Assembly (NCBI RefSeq): GCF_042646425.1
Contig: NZ_JBHRTR010000009.1
Location: 68,772 to 132,771, forward strand
Length of the DNA: 64,000 bases
Source of the DNA: Marinibaculum pumilum
GTDB lineage: Bacteria; Pseudomonadota; Alphaproteobacteria; Ferrovibrionales; Ferrovibrionaceae
Direction of reading: 5' to 3'
Each line of letters starts with the position of its first letter. Within the stretch, counting starts at the first letter, position 1. Below, piece by piece: positions 8,341-16,375 of the stretch. Position numbers and translations under genes: made by a program. The notes beneath the pieces were generated by a model. The model ran no database searches. It was not told where the DNA came from and worked only from the letters and a program-made list of their open reading frames with translations.

Positions 8341-10097
8341 TGGCGGACGATGGCATGTCGCCTGACGCCCAGCGCGAGGCAGCCTCCGTCCCTTTGGCAG
8401 GCTCGGCTTCGGCAACGCCCCCGGTCGTGGCGGAACCTTTTCCGGCAATCGATGCGGCTGCGATTGCCACGTGCATCGACCGCGAAGGGCATGTGGTCGT
8501 ACGCGGGGCCGTGCCACCTGCTGTCGTGGCGAGCTTTGCGGCGCGGCTGCCCGGAGAGCGTGCAAGGCTTTCCGCTTCGGATTTCGCACGCCTGTATCCC
8601 GGCCGGTCGCTGACCGACATTCTGCCTGCGCCTATCGCCTACCAGATGGTGCAGGCGATCCTGGGCGGCGCCTATATCCTGCAGGATGCATGGCTGGGCT
8701 GCGGTCCTCCGCCGCCAACGCCGCCTCATCGCGATGCCCTGGCTATCTGGCTGCCGCTCGACGATGCCGGATCAGGGACCGGGACCGGACATGCCTTGTC
8801 GCTGGCGCCCGGCGATATGGTCCTGGTCCGCGGTGCGCGGTCGGGCAAGCCGCCGGATGGGGCGGCGGCGGGCTTTCTGTTCGAACCTCGTGCCTGGCCG
8901 CTCACCGCGCTCCGCAGCGAGGTGCTTTCGGCTATCGAAACAGCCCTCCGCGGCCGGTCTCCCGAAGGCGTGGTGTTGCCGAGTGAGCGGTTGGCCGGCG
9001 GCGCAGAAATATCTATGGCACTGGCACGGCTGGTGCGGGACTTCCGGCCCGTCGACATCCTGCCCCTGCTGCGCGGCGCCCTGGAGGACCGCGGCGGGCT
9101 GCCGGCAGGAACGCCCCGCTGGGCGATGCCCGAATACGATCCGGCGCCGCCGGAACCTGCCGCCCTGCCGCCGCCCGGAACGGAATTCGGCCTGGTCCTG
9201 TCGGTTTGCAACCAGGCCGGATCTTTGCGACGGGCATTGGAAGGTCTGGCGAGTCAGGAACGTCCATTCGACCAGATCCTGCTTGTCGACGATGGGTCCA
9301 GAGACGACAGCCGGCAGATCCTGATGGATTTCGCAGCGGATCGCCCAGGGGTCGCAGTGCTGAGCAATGACGGCCGGCTTGGCGAAATTGCGAGTATTGC
9401 CAAGGCAGTGGAGCAGCTGCGGACAGGATATGTGACCTGGGCGGCGGCCGAGGATCTTCTGCTGCCGGAAGCCGCTGCCCGCCTTGCGGCCGCCTTTGCC
9501 GCACAGCCGGCTGCCGCCATGGCCATGGGCGAGACCGCGGTGGCCATGGTGGAGATCGAACGGCGGGGACCGGCGGAACGCATGGACCATGGCGGCAGCA
9601 ATCTTGGCAACCTGCCGCCCTATCTTGCGCCGCGCGAGGTGCCGGAGCGGCTTTGCTGCCGTCGCCTGTCCTTCGGAACAGCCTGGGCCATGCGTCGCGA
9701 TGCGGTGCTGGAAGCGGGTGGCTTCGATGCCCGTCTCGGACCGTTCGCGGATTTCTTTACCGGCCTCGTGCTTCTGTCCCGTCACGGCCTGGCGATGGTG
9801 CCGGCGCGGCTTTCCGTGATGAGCGTCTATGACGCCGACTATACGCGCACAGCCGGCACCGATCCGGAGGTCGTGAGCGCCTGCCGCGATCGCTTTCTGG
9901 CACGCCTGAAGCGGCCGGAATTCCGCGACGTCTATTGGACGTTCGCCGCGACGCCTGCGCTGGTGGCCGGCATGCCTGCGCAGTCCGAGGTCTACACGAC
10001 ATACTTCGCCTGGCGGCCGCAGCATTGGGATCTGATGCTGCGCGGCCTTGCCTGGAGCCTGCGTCATGGAGAACTCCCGCTGGCGAGGGACGGCTGA
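8337..10097 (+). CDS. Array gene B2: PhyH-like region with residual HxD fused to GT2-like domain
   Basis: A 586-residue B-type paralogue starting at ATGA over the A2 stop. The N-terminal part has GHVVVRGAVPP and LTDILPAPIAYQMVQAILGG. It is the only array member with a candidate iron-binding HxD (H131-R-D133, followed by ALAIWLPLDD as in phytanoyl-CoA dioxygenases). The usual distal His after PGDMVLVRG is missing. The middle shows the B hallmark PRWAMPEYDPAPPE. The GT2-like domain carries LVDDGSRDDSR and WAAAEDLLLPEA (Glu-Asp in the DxD position) and FADFFTGL. The C-terminus has RPQHWDLMLRGLAWSLRHG. It is the last gene of the array and faces the acyl-CoA dehydrogenase gene. Confidence 0.7.
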   Translation: MMADDGMSPDAQREAASVPLAGSASATPPVVAEPFPAIDAAAIATCIDREGHVVVRGAVPPAVVASFAARLPGERARLSASDFARLYPGRSLTDILPAPIAYQMVQAILGGAYILQDAWLGCGPPPPTPPHRDALAIWLPLDDAGSGTGTGHALSLAPGDMVLVRGARSGKPPDGAAAGFLFEPRAWPLTALRSEVLSAIETALRGRSPEGVVLPSERLAGGAEISMALARLVRDFRPVDILPLLRGALEDRGGLPAGTPRWAMPEYDPAPPEPAALPPPGTEFGLVLSVCNQAGSLRRALEGLASQERPFDQILLVDDGSRDDSRQILMDFAADRPGVAVLSNDGRLGEIASIAKAVEQLRTGYVTWAAAEDLLLPEAAARLAAAFAAQPAAAMAMGETAVAMVEIERRGPAERMDHGGSNLGNLPPYLAPREVPERLCCRRLSFGTAWAMRRDAVLEAGGFDARLGPFADFFTGLVLLSRHGLAMVPARLSVMSVYDADYTRTAGTDPEVVSACRDRFLARLKRPEFRDVYWTFAATPALVAGMPAQSEVYTTYFAWRPQHWDLMLRGLAWSLRHGELPLARDG

Positions 10098-10173
10098 GGC
10101 CGGAGGCGCGGAATCCGGTCGGGGACATTGGCCCACAGGGACGCGGCGCGCTTGTCGCGCCCGGCCCCTGCGG

Positions 10174-10201
10174 GGGCAGCTGCCAGCCGGGGCAGCTGCC
10201 C
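10174..10201. terminator. Hairpin between convergent genes
   Basis: An 11-bp perfect inverted repeat (GGGCAGCTGCC, 10174-10184 and GGCAGCTGCCC, 10191-10201) with a 6-nt loop lies between array gene B2 and the convergent acyl-CoA dehydrogenase gene. Each arm also contains the 10-bp palindrome GGCAGCTGCC. There is no T-run, so it may act as a bidirectional mRNA end or a Rho-assisted terminator. Confidence 0.5.
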
Positions 10202-10211
10202 GCCGGCGTTC

Positions 10212-11396
10212 CTACGCCTCGCCGGTGGTGCCGCCGCGGTTGCTCTTGCGGCCGGGCAGGGTGCCCATCAGCTTGCAGATGATGGTCAGCATAACCTCGT
10301 CGGCACCGCCGCCGATCGAGGTCAGGCGGCTGTCCCGCCAGAAGCGGGAGATCGGCGTCTCGTTCATGTAGCCCATGCCGCCGTAGTACTGCAGGCAGGC
10401 ATCGGCGACCTCGCGGCCCAGCCGTCCGGCCTTCAGCTTCGCCATCGAGGCGAGCTCGGTGACGTCGGTCCCGGCCACATATTCCTCCACCGCGCGATAG
10501 ATCAGCGAGCGCAGCAGTTCGACCTCGGTCTTCAGCTCCGCCAGGCGGAAATGGACCACCTGGTTGTGCAGGATGGGCTGGCCGAAGGCGATGCGGTCGC
10601 GGGTATAGTCGATGCACTGCTGGATCGCGCGCTCCATCGGCAGCAGCTTCGCCACCGCGCCCCAGAGCCGTTCCTCCTGGAACTGCAGCATCTGGTAGGT
10701 GAAGCCCATGCCCTCTTCGCCGATGCGGTTGCGCTGCGGCACGCGGACATCCTCGAAATGGATCTGTGCGGTGTCGGAGGAGCGCATGCCGACCTTGTCC
10801 AGCTTGCGCGCGACGGTCACGCCCGGTGTCTTCATCGGCACGCAGATCAGGCTCTTGTTGCGGTGGACATCGTCCCCGCCGGTCCCTGCCAGCAGGCAGA
10901 TCCAGTCGGCCTGGGTGCCGTTGGTCGTCCACATCTTGCCGCCGTTGATGATGTAGTCGCCGCCATCCTTGCGGGCGGTGGTCTTCACCGAGGCGACGTC
11001 GGAACCCGCGCCGACCTCCGACACACCCAGGCAGGCGACATAGTCGCCGGAGATCGAGGGGGCGAGGAATTCCTTCCGCAGCTCGTCGGAGCCGAAGCGG
11101 GCGAGCGCCGGCGTCGCCATGTCGGTCTGTACGCCGATCGCCATCGGCACGCCGCCGCAGCGGATATGGCCCAGCGCCTCCGCCATCGCCAGGCCGTAGG
11201 AATAGTCGAGACCCTGGCCGCCATATTCGACCGGCTTGCAGACGCCGAGGAAGCCGAGCCTGCCGAGTTTCCCGAACAGCTCATGCCCGGGAAAGATCCC
11301 CGCCTCTTCCCAGTCGTCGACATGGGGATTGACCTCGGTGTCGATGAACCGGATCAGGGAGCGTTGCAGTTCCCGATGTTCCTCGCCGTACAGCAT
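10212..11396 (-). CDS. Acyl-CoA dehydrogenase family protein
   Basis: A 394-residue FAD-dependent acyl-CoA dehydrogenase of usual length. Visible landmarks are CLGVSEVGAGSDV, NGGKMWTTNGTQADW, GMRSSDTAQIHFEDVRVP and GQPILHNQVVHFRLAEL. At the C-terminal site where medium-chain enzymes have the catalytic Glu (YEGT) this protein reads IGGGADEVM. A Glu at E242 in QFQEERLW aligns with the isovaleryl-CoA/long-chain dehydrogenase position, so that residue is the likely base. This suggests a branched, terpenoid or long-chain acyl-CoA substrate, but the substrate is not fixed. The downstream gene on this strand ends at the window's array terminator. Confidence 0.92.
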   Translation of the reverse strand: MLYGEEHRELQRSLIRFIDTEVNPHVDDWEEAGIFPGHELFGKLGRLGFLGVCKPVEYGGQGLDYSYGLAMAEALGHIRCGGVPMAIGVQTDMATPALARFGSDELRKEFLAPSISGDYVACLGVSEVGAGSDVASVKTTARKDGGDYIINGGKMWTTNGTQADWICLLAGTGGDDVHRNKSLICVPMKTPGVTVARKLDKVGMRSSDTAQIHFEDVRVPQRNRIGEEGMGFTYQMLQFQEERLWGAVAKLLPMERAIQQCIDYTRDRIAFGQPILHNQVVHFRLAELKTEVELLRSLIYRAVEEYVAGTDVTELASMAKLKAGRLGREVADACLQYYGGMGYMNETPISRFWRDSRLTSIGGGADEVMLTIICKLMGTLPGRKSNRGGTTGEA

Positions 11397-11469
11397 GGCG
11401 GCACTTCCTTCCTCGTTGAACGTCCGGCCGGGAAGGTCTGCAGACAGGCCGTCCGGGCGGATGCCATTC

Positions 11470-11497
11470 GTTATGCCCGGGCGGGCTCACCGGTCAA
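11470..11497 (-). promoter_or_regulatory. Candidate sigma70 promoter of the acyl-CoA dehydrogenase gene
   Basis: On the minus strand TTGACC (11497-11492) and CATAAC (11475-11470) are separated by 16 bp, about 75 bp before the start codon at 11396. The match is moderate and unsupported by other signals. Confidence 0.35.
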
Positions 11498-11593
11498 ACG
11501 GTTCCGTCTTCCCAATCCCGGCAGATGCACTGCCGCCGTTTCCAGGCGTCGCCCCGCAATCGCAACGATCTCATCCACCGCCCGCGATCCCCG

Positions 11594-13828
11594 CTAGGCT
11601 TCCGGCCAGCCGAAGCGTGTTCGCAGCTGCGTCGGAAGCAGGTCGTTCATCCACGCCTGCACAGCCCCTGGAAAAAGCTGCCGCCACTCGTCGTTCGTGC
11701 CCTGGCGGAAATGATCGATACCTTCCCGCTGCGCCGGCCGCAGCGCCGTCTCGGTCACCGATGCGGGATCCGCGCCGAAATGTGCCAGCAGTTCCCGCAG
11801 GACCGTCAGCGGCGCCGACCGCAGCACCGCCTGGTCGGTGAAGCCGATGCTGAAGCGGCTGTCCTGCTCCGCCACCCGGACCCATTGCAGGATCCAGCGC
11901 AGGCAGGCCGGGTAGTGGTTCGCCGCATGCCATTCCAGGCGACGGTCGAGAGGCCATTGGTCGAAGCCGGCGGGCGGCAGTGGATCGGTCAGGTGCCGAA
12001 GGAAGGCACCCTCGCCGGTCAGTTCGCTGGCCATATGGGCGGTCCATGACGCTGTGGCTTGCCGGGGATCGCGTACATGGACATGGATCGCCCGGATGCC
12101 GGCCGCCGCCAGGGCGTCCAGGTTCTCGCGGCTGGCGTCGAGATGGCTTTGCGCGACTGCGCCACCGGCGGCGAACAGGCGGAGCGCTTCATCCAGGAGC
12201 ATGTCGTTCGGAAAGCGCGACAGGCTGATCCGGATATGCGGGACCCGCAGCATGCCGATCAGGCTGTTCTGCAGATAAACGCTGCCGCTCTTCGGCAGGG
12301 AGACGAGCATCACCGGCGGGACACCGCGCGCGATCGCGGCGTCCCGCAGCCGGCCGATCGCTTCCGGCCAGAGGGGCCGGCCGCGACGGGTAAGTTCGTC
12401 ATGCAGCGCGCGGGCACCCGCGAAGTCCCGCCTGGCCGAGAAGCGGACATAAAGGGGGGCCGTCGTGTCGCCATGGTCCCAGCCCTCCCAGCCCTCGAAG
12501 CCTGCCTGCTGGAGGCTGTCCAGCTGTTCGAAGACCGCCTGCTCGCCTTCGTTGCGGAGCCGGGCGGCGATCTCCTCCGCGCTCGGCAGGGTTGGCGGCG
12601 ATGACGGTGCGGATTGCGAGGACGAGGGCGGCGCACCCACTGTTCCCGCAGGCTCCAGCATGGCCTGGCAGAGCGCGACAGCGGCACCGATATCGGCGAT
12701 GCCGCAGCTTCCCGTGTCGATCACCAGGCGTGTGTCGTCCGGCGTCGGATGGTGCAGGCCCCGGTGCGGGCGCCGGATCGGGCGTCGTGCTGGCATGGGG
12801 ATCGGTGGCGGGGTGATCCGCAGCCAGTTTGCCAGCTGCCTGAAGCCGGATTGCAGGTCGGGCTGCCCGACGGTCGTCGCGCTGGCCTGGTCGTCGACGC
12901 CGCCGTAGTTGGCGGAAGAGGCAATGATCCAGCGCAGCAGGCGCTCTGGGTCATAGCGGAAGCGTGCTTCGTCCGGGAAGTGGCGGGCCCGGACCCGCTC
13001 CTGGCAGCCGGCGACCACCGTGGCGTGGTAGAGGGGCAGGTCGACATTGCCGGGCGTGAGGTCGCGCGGTGTCAGCCCGGCTTCGGCCGCGAAACGGTCA
13101 TAGGCTGCCGACAGGGTTTCCTGCCGGCCGTTGGCGCCGCCGTTGCTGGCGCCCGAATGGCCGTTCATCGAGACCGGGCGTTGGGTGACAATCGCGCTCC
13201 GGCCGTACCAGGCATTCAGCAGTTCGGACTCGATGTCGCAGACCGGATCCCGGAAATAGCTGCCGCCCTGGGCGTCGCGGACACGGTCGATGAGCCGCGC
13301 CGACACCGCCCCATGATAAATCGACGTCAAGTAGACTTCCGCCGCGTCCAGCGCGAAAGCCGCAGCCAGATGGGCCTTCAGGTCGAGGGGGCCGGCAAGC
13401 TCGCCGAAGCGGACGACCATCTGGCCCGCCAGGGCGGCGGCGTCCGGCCATTTGTAGTCGTGGGGATGCCAGCACAGGAGTTCGGCCTCGCCGTCGCGCA
13501 GCAGCGCTTCCGCCTGGCGCAGGCCGTCCCGCATCAGGGCATCGTCGTCGCCGATGAAGATCACGTAGCGCCCGCGGCAGGCGGAGAGCCCGAACTCCCA
13601 ATTGCGGTGCATGGCCAGACGCTGCGGTGCCCGCAGGATCCGGAGCCGGTCGTCCTGTCGGTCGGCCAGGGCCTGGGTGGCGGCGATTGCGCTGGCATTG
13701 TCCACGACGATCAGCTCGAAGTCTTCGCAGTCCTGGCGCAGCACGGAATCGACCGCGGCAGGCAGTGTGCGGGTGCGGTCCCGCGTCGGGATGACGATGC
13801 TGAAGAACGGCTGTATCGGCGGGGTCAT
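11594..13828 (-). CDS. Two-domain GT2 glycosyltransferase - sulfotransferase
   Basis: A 744-residue fusion. Residues 1 to about 310 form a GT2 glycosyltransferase: FSIVIPTRDRTRTLPAAVDS, VVDNAS at 42-46, and a complete metal site GDDDALM at 93-99. A Pro/Ser-rich linker (about 340-415) leads to a PAPS-dependent sulfotransferase domain (about 480-744). That domain has the 5'-phosphosulfate loop LPKSGSVYLQN (511-521), a candidate catalytic His in QSHLD (H562), the 3'-phosphate motif VRDPRQATASW (585-595) and the late G-NDEW-F element. One protein could therefore add a sugar and a sulfate to the same acceptor. The acceptor is unknown. It is the only gene here with an intact GT2 metal site near the array. 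Confidence 0.85.
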   Translation of the reverse strand: MTPPIQPFFSIVIPTRDRTRTLPAAVDSVLRQDCEDFELIVVDNASAIAATQALADRQDDRLRILRAPQRLAMHRNWEFGLSACRGRYVIFIGDDDALMRDGLRQAEALLRDGEAELLCWHPHDYKWPDAAALAGQMVVRFGELAGPLDLKAHLAAAFALDAAEVYLTSIYHGAVSARLIDRVRDAQGGSYFRDPVCDIESELLNAWYGRSAIVTQRPVSMNGHSGASNGGANGRQETLSAAYDRFAAEAGLTPRDLTPGNVDLPLYHATVVAGCQERVRARHFPDEARFRYDPERLLRWIIASSANYGGVDDQASATTVGQPDLQSGFRQLANWLRITPPPIPMPARRPIRRPHRGLHHPTPDDTRLVIDTGSCGIADIGAAVALCQAMLEPAGTVGAPPSSSQSAPSSPPTLPSAEEIAARLRNEGEQAVFEQLDSLQQAGFEGWEGWDHGDTTAPLYVRFSARRDFAGARALHDELTRRGRPLWPEAIGRLRDAAIARGVPPVMLVSLPKSGSVYLQNSLIGMLRVPHIRISLSRFPNDMLLDEALRLFAAGGAVAQSHLDASRENLDALAAAGIRAIHVHVRDPRQATASWTAHMASELTGEGAFLRHLTDPLPPAGFDQWPLDRRLEWHAANHYPACLRWILQWVRVAEQDSRFSIGFTDQAVLRSAPLTVLRELLAHFGADPASVTETALRPAQREGIDHFRQGTNDEWRQLFPGAVQAWMNDLLPTQLRTRFGWPEA

Positions 13829-13930
13829 GGTCCGTGCGGCGTGGATCGGGATTGATCGGCAGAGCAGGAGACGGCAGTAAGGCGCGGTTGCACCGACCGG
13901 CCGGAACGCATGCGAAGGGGAGCCGCCCGA

Positions 13931-14539
13931 ATGATCAAGCTATATCACTGCCAGCGCGCACGCTCCATGCGGCCGCTCTGGGCGCTGGAGGAGATGGGGC
14001 TGGACTACGAGCTGGTGACCCTGCAGTTCCCGCCGCGGGTGTTCCACAAGGAGTACAAGGAGGTCAATCCGCTGGGCACCGTGCCGGCGCTGATCGACGG
14101 CGAGGTCATGCTCACCGAATCCGCCGCCTGCTGCCAGTACCTGGCCGAGCGCTACGGGCCGACCGAGCTGGCGGTGCGCCCGGACGAGCCGGACTACGGG
14201 CTGTGGCTGAACTGGCTGCATCGCTCGGATGCGACCCTGACCTTTCCGCAGACCCTGGTGCTCCGCTACAGCCGGCTGGAGCCGGAGGAGCGCCGCAACC
14301 CGCAGGTCGTAGAGGATTACCGCCTCTGGTATCTCGGCCGCCTGCGGTCGGTGGAGGCGGCGCTGGCCGACCGCGACTGGCTCTGCGCCGGCCGATTCAC
14401 CATGGCCGATATCTGCATAGGCTATTGCCTGGTCCTGTCGGCCGAGCTGGGCATCGAGGAAGCCTTCACCCCCGCGATCCGGCGCTGGTACGAGCGGCTG
14501 GCGGAGCGCCCGGCCTTCCAGCGGGCGCACACGCTGTAG
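13931..14539 (+). CDS. Glutathione S-transferase family protein
   Basis: A 202-residue cytosolic GST. The N-terminal thioredoxin-like domain has the active-site start LYHCQRARSMRPLWALEE, the cis-Pro element GTVPALIDG and the glutathione-contact motif LTESAACCQYLAERYG. The C-terminal helical domain contains FTMADICIGYCL, the usual N-capping box with conserved Asp. ATG 13931 follows GAAGGGGAG; an in-frame ATG at 13910 is less likely. It lies just upstream of the TRAP-carboxylase operon but is separated from it by an operator-like dyad, so it may be a detoxification gene with its own control. Confidence 0.92.
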   Translation: MIKLYHCQRARSMRPLWALEEMGLDYELVTLQFPPRVFHKEYKEVNPLGTVPALIDGEVMLTESAACCQYLAERYGPTELAVRPDEPDYGLWLNWLHRSDATLTFPQTLVLRYSRLEPEERRNPQVVEDYRLWYLGRLRSVEAALADRDWLCAGRFTMADICIGYCLVLSAELGIEEAFTPAIRRWYERLAERPAFQRAHTL

Positions 14540-14562
14540 CGGGCGCCCGCTCCGCAATTTAC

Positions 14563-14580
14563 TTGCTGGTTGACCAGTAA
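14563..14580. promoter_or_regulatory. Operator-like dyad upstream of the TRAP-carboxylase operon
   Basis: TTGCTGGT-TG-ACCAGTAA is an 18-bp dyad with one mismatch in 8-bp arms. It lies 45 bp before the dctP start and overlaps TTGACC, a possible -35. The operon encodes its own TetR regulator (22709), which is the most economical candidate for binding here. Confidence 0.5.
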
Positions 14581-14624
14581 TTGCGATAGCCTCCGGCCAG
14601 AATGACAAAAGCGGAGGAAGCGCC

Positions 14625-15764
14625 ATGAAGAACTGGCCCGGGAAGATGCTGCGTGGGACCATTGCGGCCGCCTGCATGGCGGCGATCGGCGGGGCGGCGG
14701 CGGCCGTGCCGGCGCAGGCCGAGGAACTGCGCATCGCGATCGGCCTGACCGGTGACAACGGCCTGGTGCGCGGCATGCAGAAGTTCGCCGACAATGTCGC
14801 GGCGAATACCGACGGCGCCTATACCGGCAAGGTGTTCCCGAACAGCCTGCTGAACTTCGCCGAGGCGATGACCGGGGTGCGCGACGGCATCGCCGACGTG
14901 GCCTTCGTGGTGCCCGCCTACAACCGGGCGGAGTTCCCGAACTCCAACCTTGTGGTCGACATGGCGACCGCCTCCACCGACCCGGTCGTGATGACCGGTG
15001 CGGCGAACGAGTTCATGTTCTCCTGTGCCGCCTGCCTGAAGGAATATGCCAACCAGAACCAGGTCTTCCTGGGGCTGTCCTCGATCGGGCCGTACTACCT
15101 GATGTCGAAGCCGAAGGTCGCCACCCTGGACGACTTCAAGGCGAAGAAGTTCCGCGGCTTCGGCCCGTTCGGCCGCTGGGTGGAGGCGATGGGCGCCACC
15201 CCGGTCGTGGTCTCCGCCAACGACGTCTACGAATCGATCAGCCAGGGCCAGCTGGACGGCAATACCCACACGATGGACGTGCTGAAGAGCCTGTCGATCG
15301 GCGAGGTGACGGACTATGTGCTGGACGCGCCGATCGGCCTCTATATCGGCAATTCCCTGTTCAACCTGAACCGCGACGTCTGGGACGAGCTGTCCCCGGA
15401 GCAGAAGAAGCAGTTCCTGCTGGCCGCCGGCGACGCGCACGGCTTCACCACGGTGGAGTACCTGGCCGAGAACCAGCGCTACCTTAAGGACCCGTCCCTG
15501 GTCGGCGTCGAACTGGTCGAGCCGTCGCCGGAAGTGGCAGAGGCCTCCGCCGCGTTCCGTAAGCAGGACCTGGAGACGGTGGCGGCGCTGAACCGCGACA
15601 AGTACCAGATCGCCGATGCGGAGGACCAGGTGCAGCGGATGCTGGGCCTGGTGGCGAAGTGGGAGAAGCTGGTCGCCGGCATCGACAAGAGCGACCCGAA
15701 GGCCGTCGGCGAACTGTACAACAGCGAGATCTTCAGCAAGGTCGACCCGGCGAGCCTGGACTGA
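14625..15764 (+). CDS. TRAP transporter periplasmic substrate-binding protein (DctP-type)
   Basis: A 379-residue exported protein. A basic N-terminus (MKNWPGKMLRG), an Ala-rich core and cleavage near VPAQA-EEL indicate a Sec signal peptide. The mature part has DctP-fold features: LTGDNGLVRGMQKFADNV, the ligand-lobe element FRGFGPFGRWVEAMGATPV and VYESISQGQLDGNTHTMDVL. The conserved Arg in the FRG region binds carboxylates in the family. It captures an organic acid in the periplasm for DctQ/DctM. The downstream CoA ligase and carboxylases suggest that the imported acid is activated and carboxylated (inference). GGAGGAAG precedes the ATG. Confidence 0.92.
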   Translation: MKNWPGKMLRGTIAAACMAAIGGAAAAVPAQAEELRIAIGLTGDNGLVRGMQKFADNVAANTDGAYTGKVFPNSLLNFAEAMTGVRDGIADVAFVVPAYNRAEFPNSNLVVDMATASTDPVVMTGAANEFMFSCAACLKEYANQNQVFLGLSSIGPYYLMSKPKVATLDDFKAKKFRGFGPFGRWVEAMGATPVVVSANDVYESISQGQLDGNTHTMDVLKSLSIGEVTDYVLDAPIGLYIGNSLFNLNRDVWDELSPEQKKQFLLAAGDAHGFTTVEYLAENQRYLKDPSLVGVELVEPSPEVAEASAAFRKQDLETVAALNRDKYQIADAEDQVQRMLGLVAKWEKLVAGIDKSDPKAVGELYNSEIFSKVDPASLD

Positions 15765-15805
15765 CCGGGTCCTGACCGGCAGCGGCCGTCGGCGGGGATC
15801 GCGCC

Positions 15806-16372
15806 ATGACCCTCCTGGGGCGGATTCTGTCCTGGGCCGTGACCGCCTCCACGATGGTGGGGGCGGTCGCGGTGATCCTGATGATGCTGCAGATCGTCGC
15901 CGACGTTCTGCTGAAGAACATCCTGTCCTGGCCGCTGCCGCTGACCTCCATCTTCGTCGCCAACTACTACATGGTCATCGCGGCCTACCTGCCGCTGGCG
16001 CTGACCGAGAAGCTGGCCCGCCACATCTCGGTGGAGATCCTGTTCCGCTATCTCTCCGCCCGCTGGCAGCGCTGGGTCGGCGGCACGGTCTGCCTGTTCG
16101 CCGGCATCGTCGCCGCCGGCATCGCCTGGGAGCTGTGGTTCGAGGCGATGAAGCGCGCCCGCGCCGGCACCTTCATCGTCGAGCAGAGCATCGTCATGCC
16201 GATCTGGCCGACTTATTTCGTGCTGCCGGTCGGCTTCGGCCTGCTGGCGCTGGTGCTGTTCTACCGCTTCGCAGGCACGGTGACCGGCCTCGCCGGGGGG
16301 CTGGGCGAAGTGCCGCTGGACGACGACAGCATCCCCGGCGAGCAGGCCGGCGACAGCCACGCGGGACGCTGA
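15806..16372 (+). CDS. TRAP transporter small permease (DctQ-type)
   Basis: A 188-residue membrane protein with four predicted helices, the normal DctQ topology. Helix one follows MTLLGRILSWAVTAS, and the family signature region after helix two has LPLALTEKLARHISVEILF. It forms the membrane complex with the DctM subunit encoded 3 bp downstream. A polar tail of about 25 residues (DDDSIPGEQAGD) ends the protein. Confidence 0.9.
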   Translation: MTLLGRILSWAVTASTMVGAVAVILMMLQIVADVLLKNILSWPLPLTSIFVANYYMVIAAYLPLALTEKLARHISVEILFRYLSARWQRWVGGTVCLFAGIVAAGIAWELWFEAMKRARAGTFIVEQSIVMPIWPTYFVLPVGFGLLALVLFYRFAGTVTGLAGGLGEVPLDDDSIPGEQAGDSHAGR

Positions 16373-16375
16373 GCG

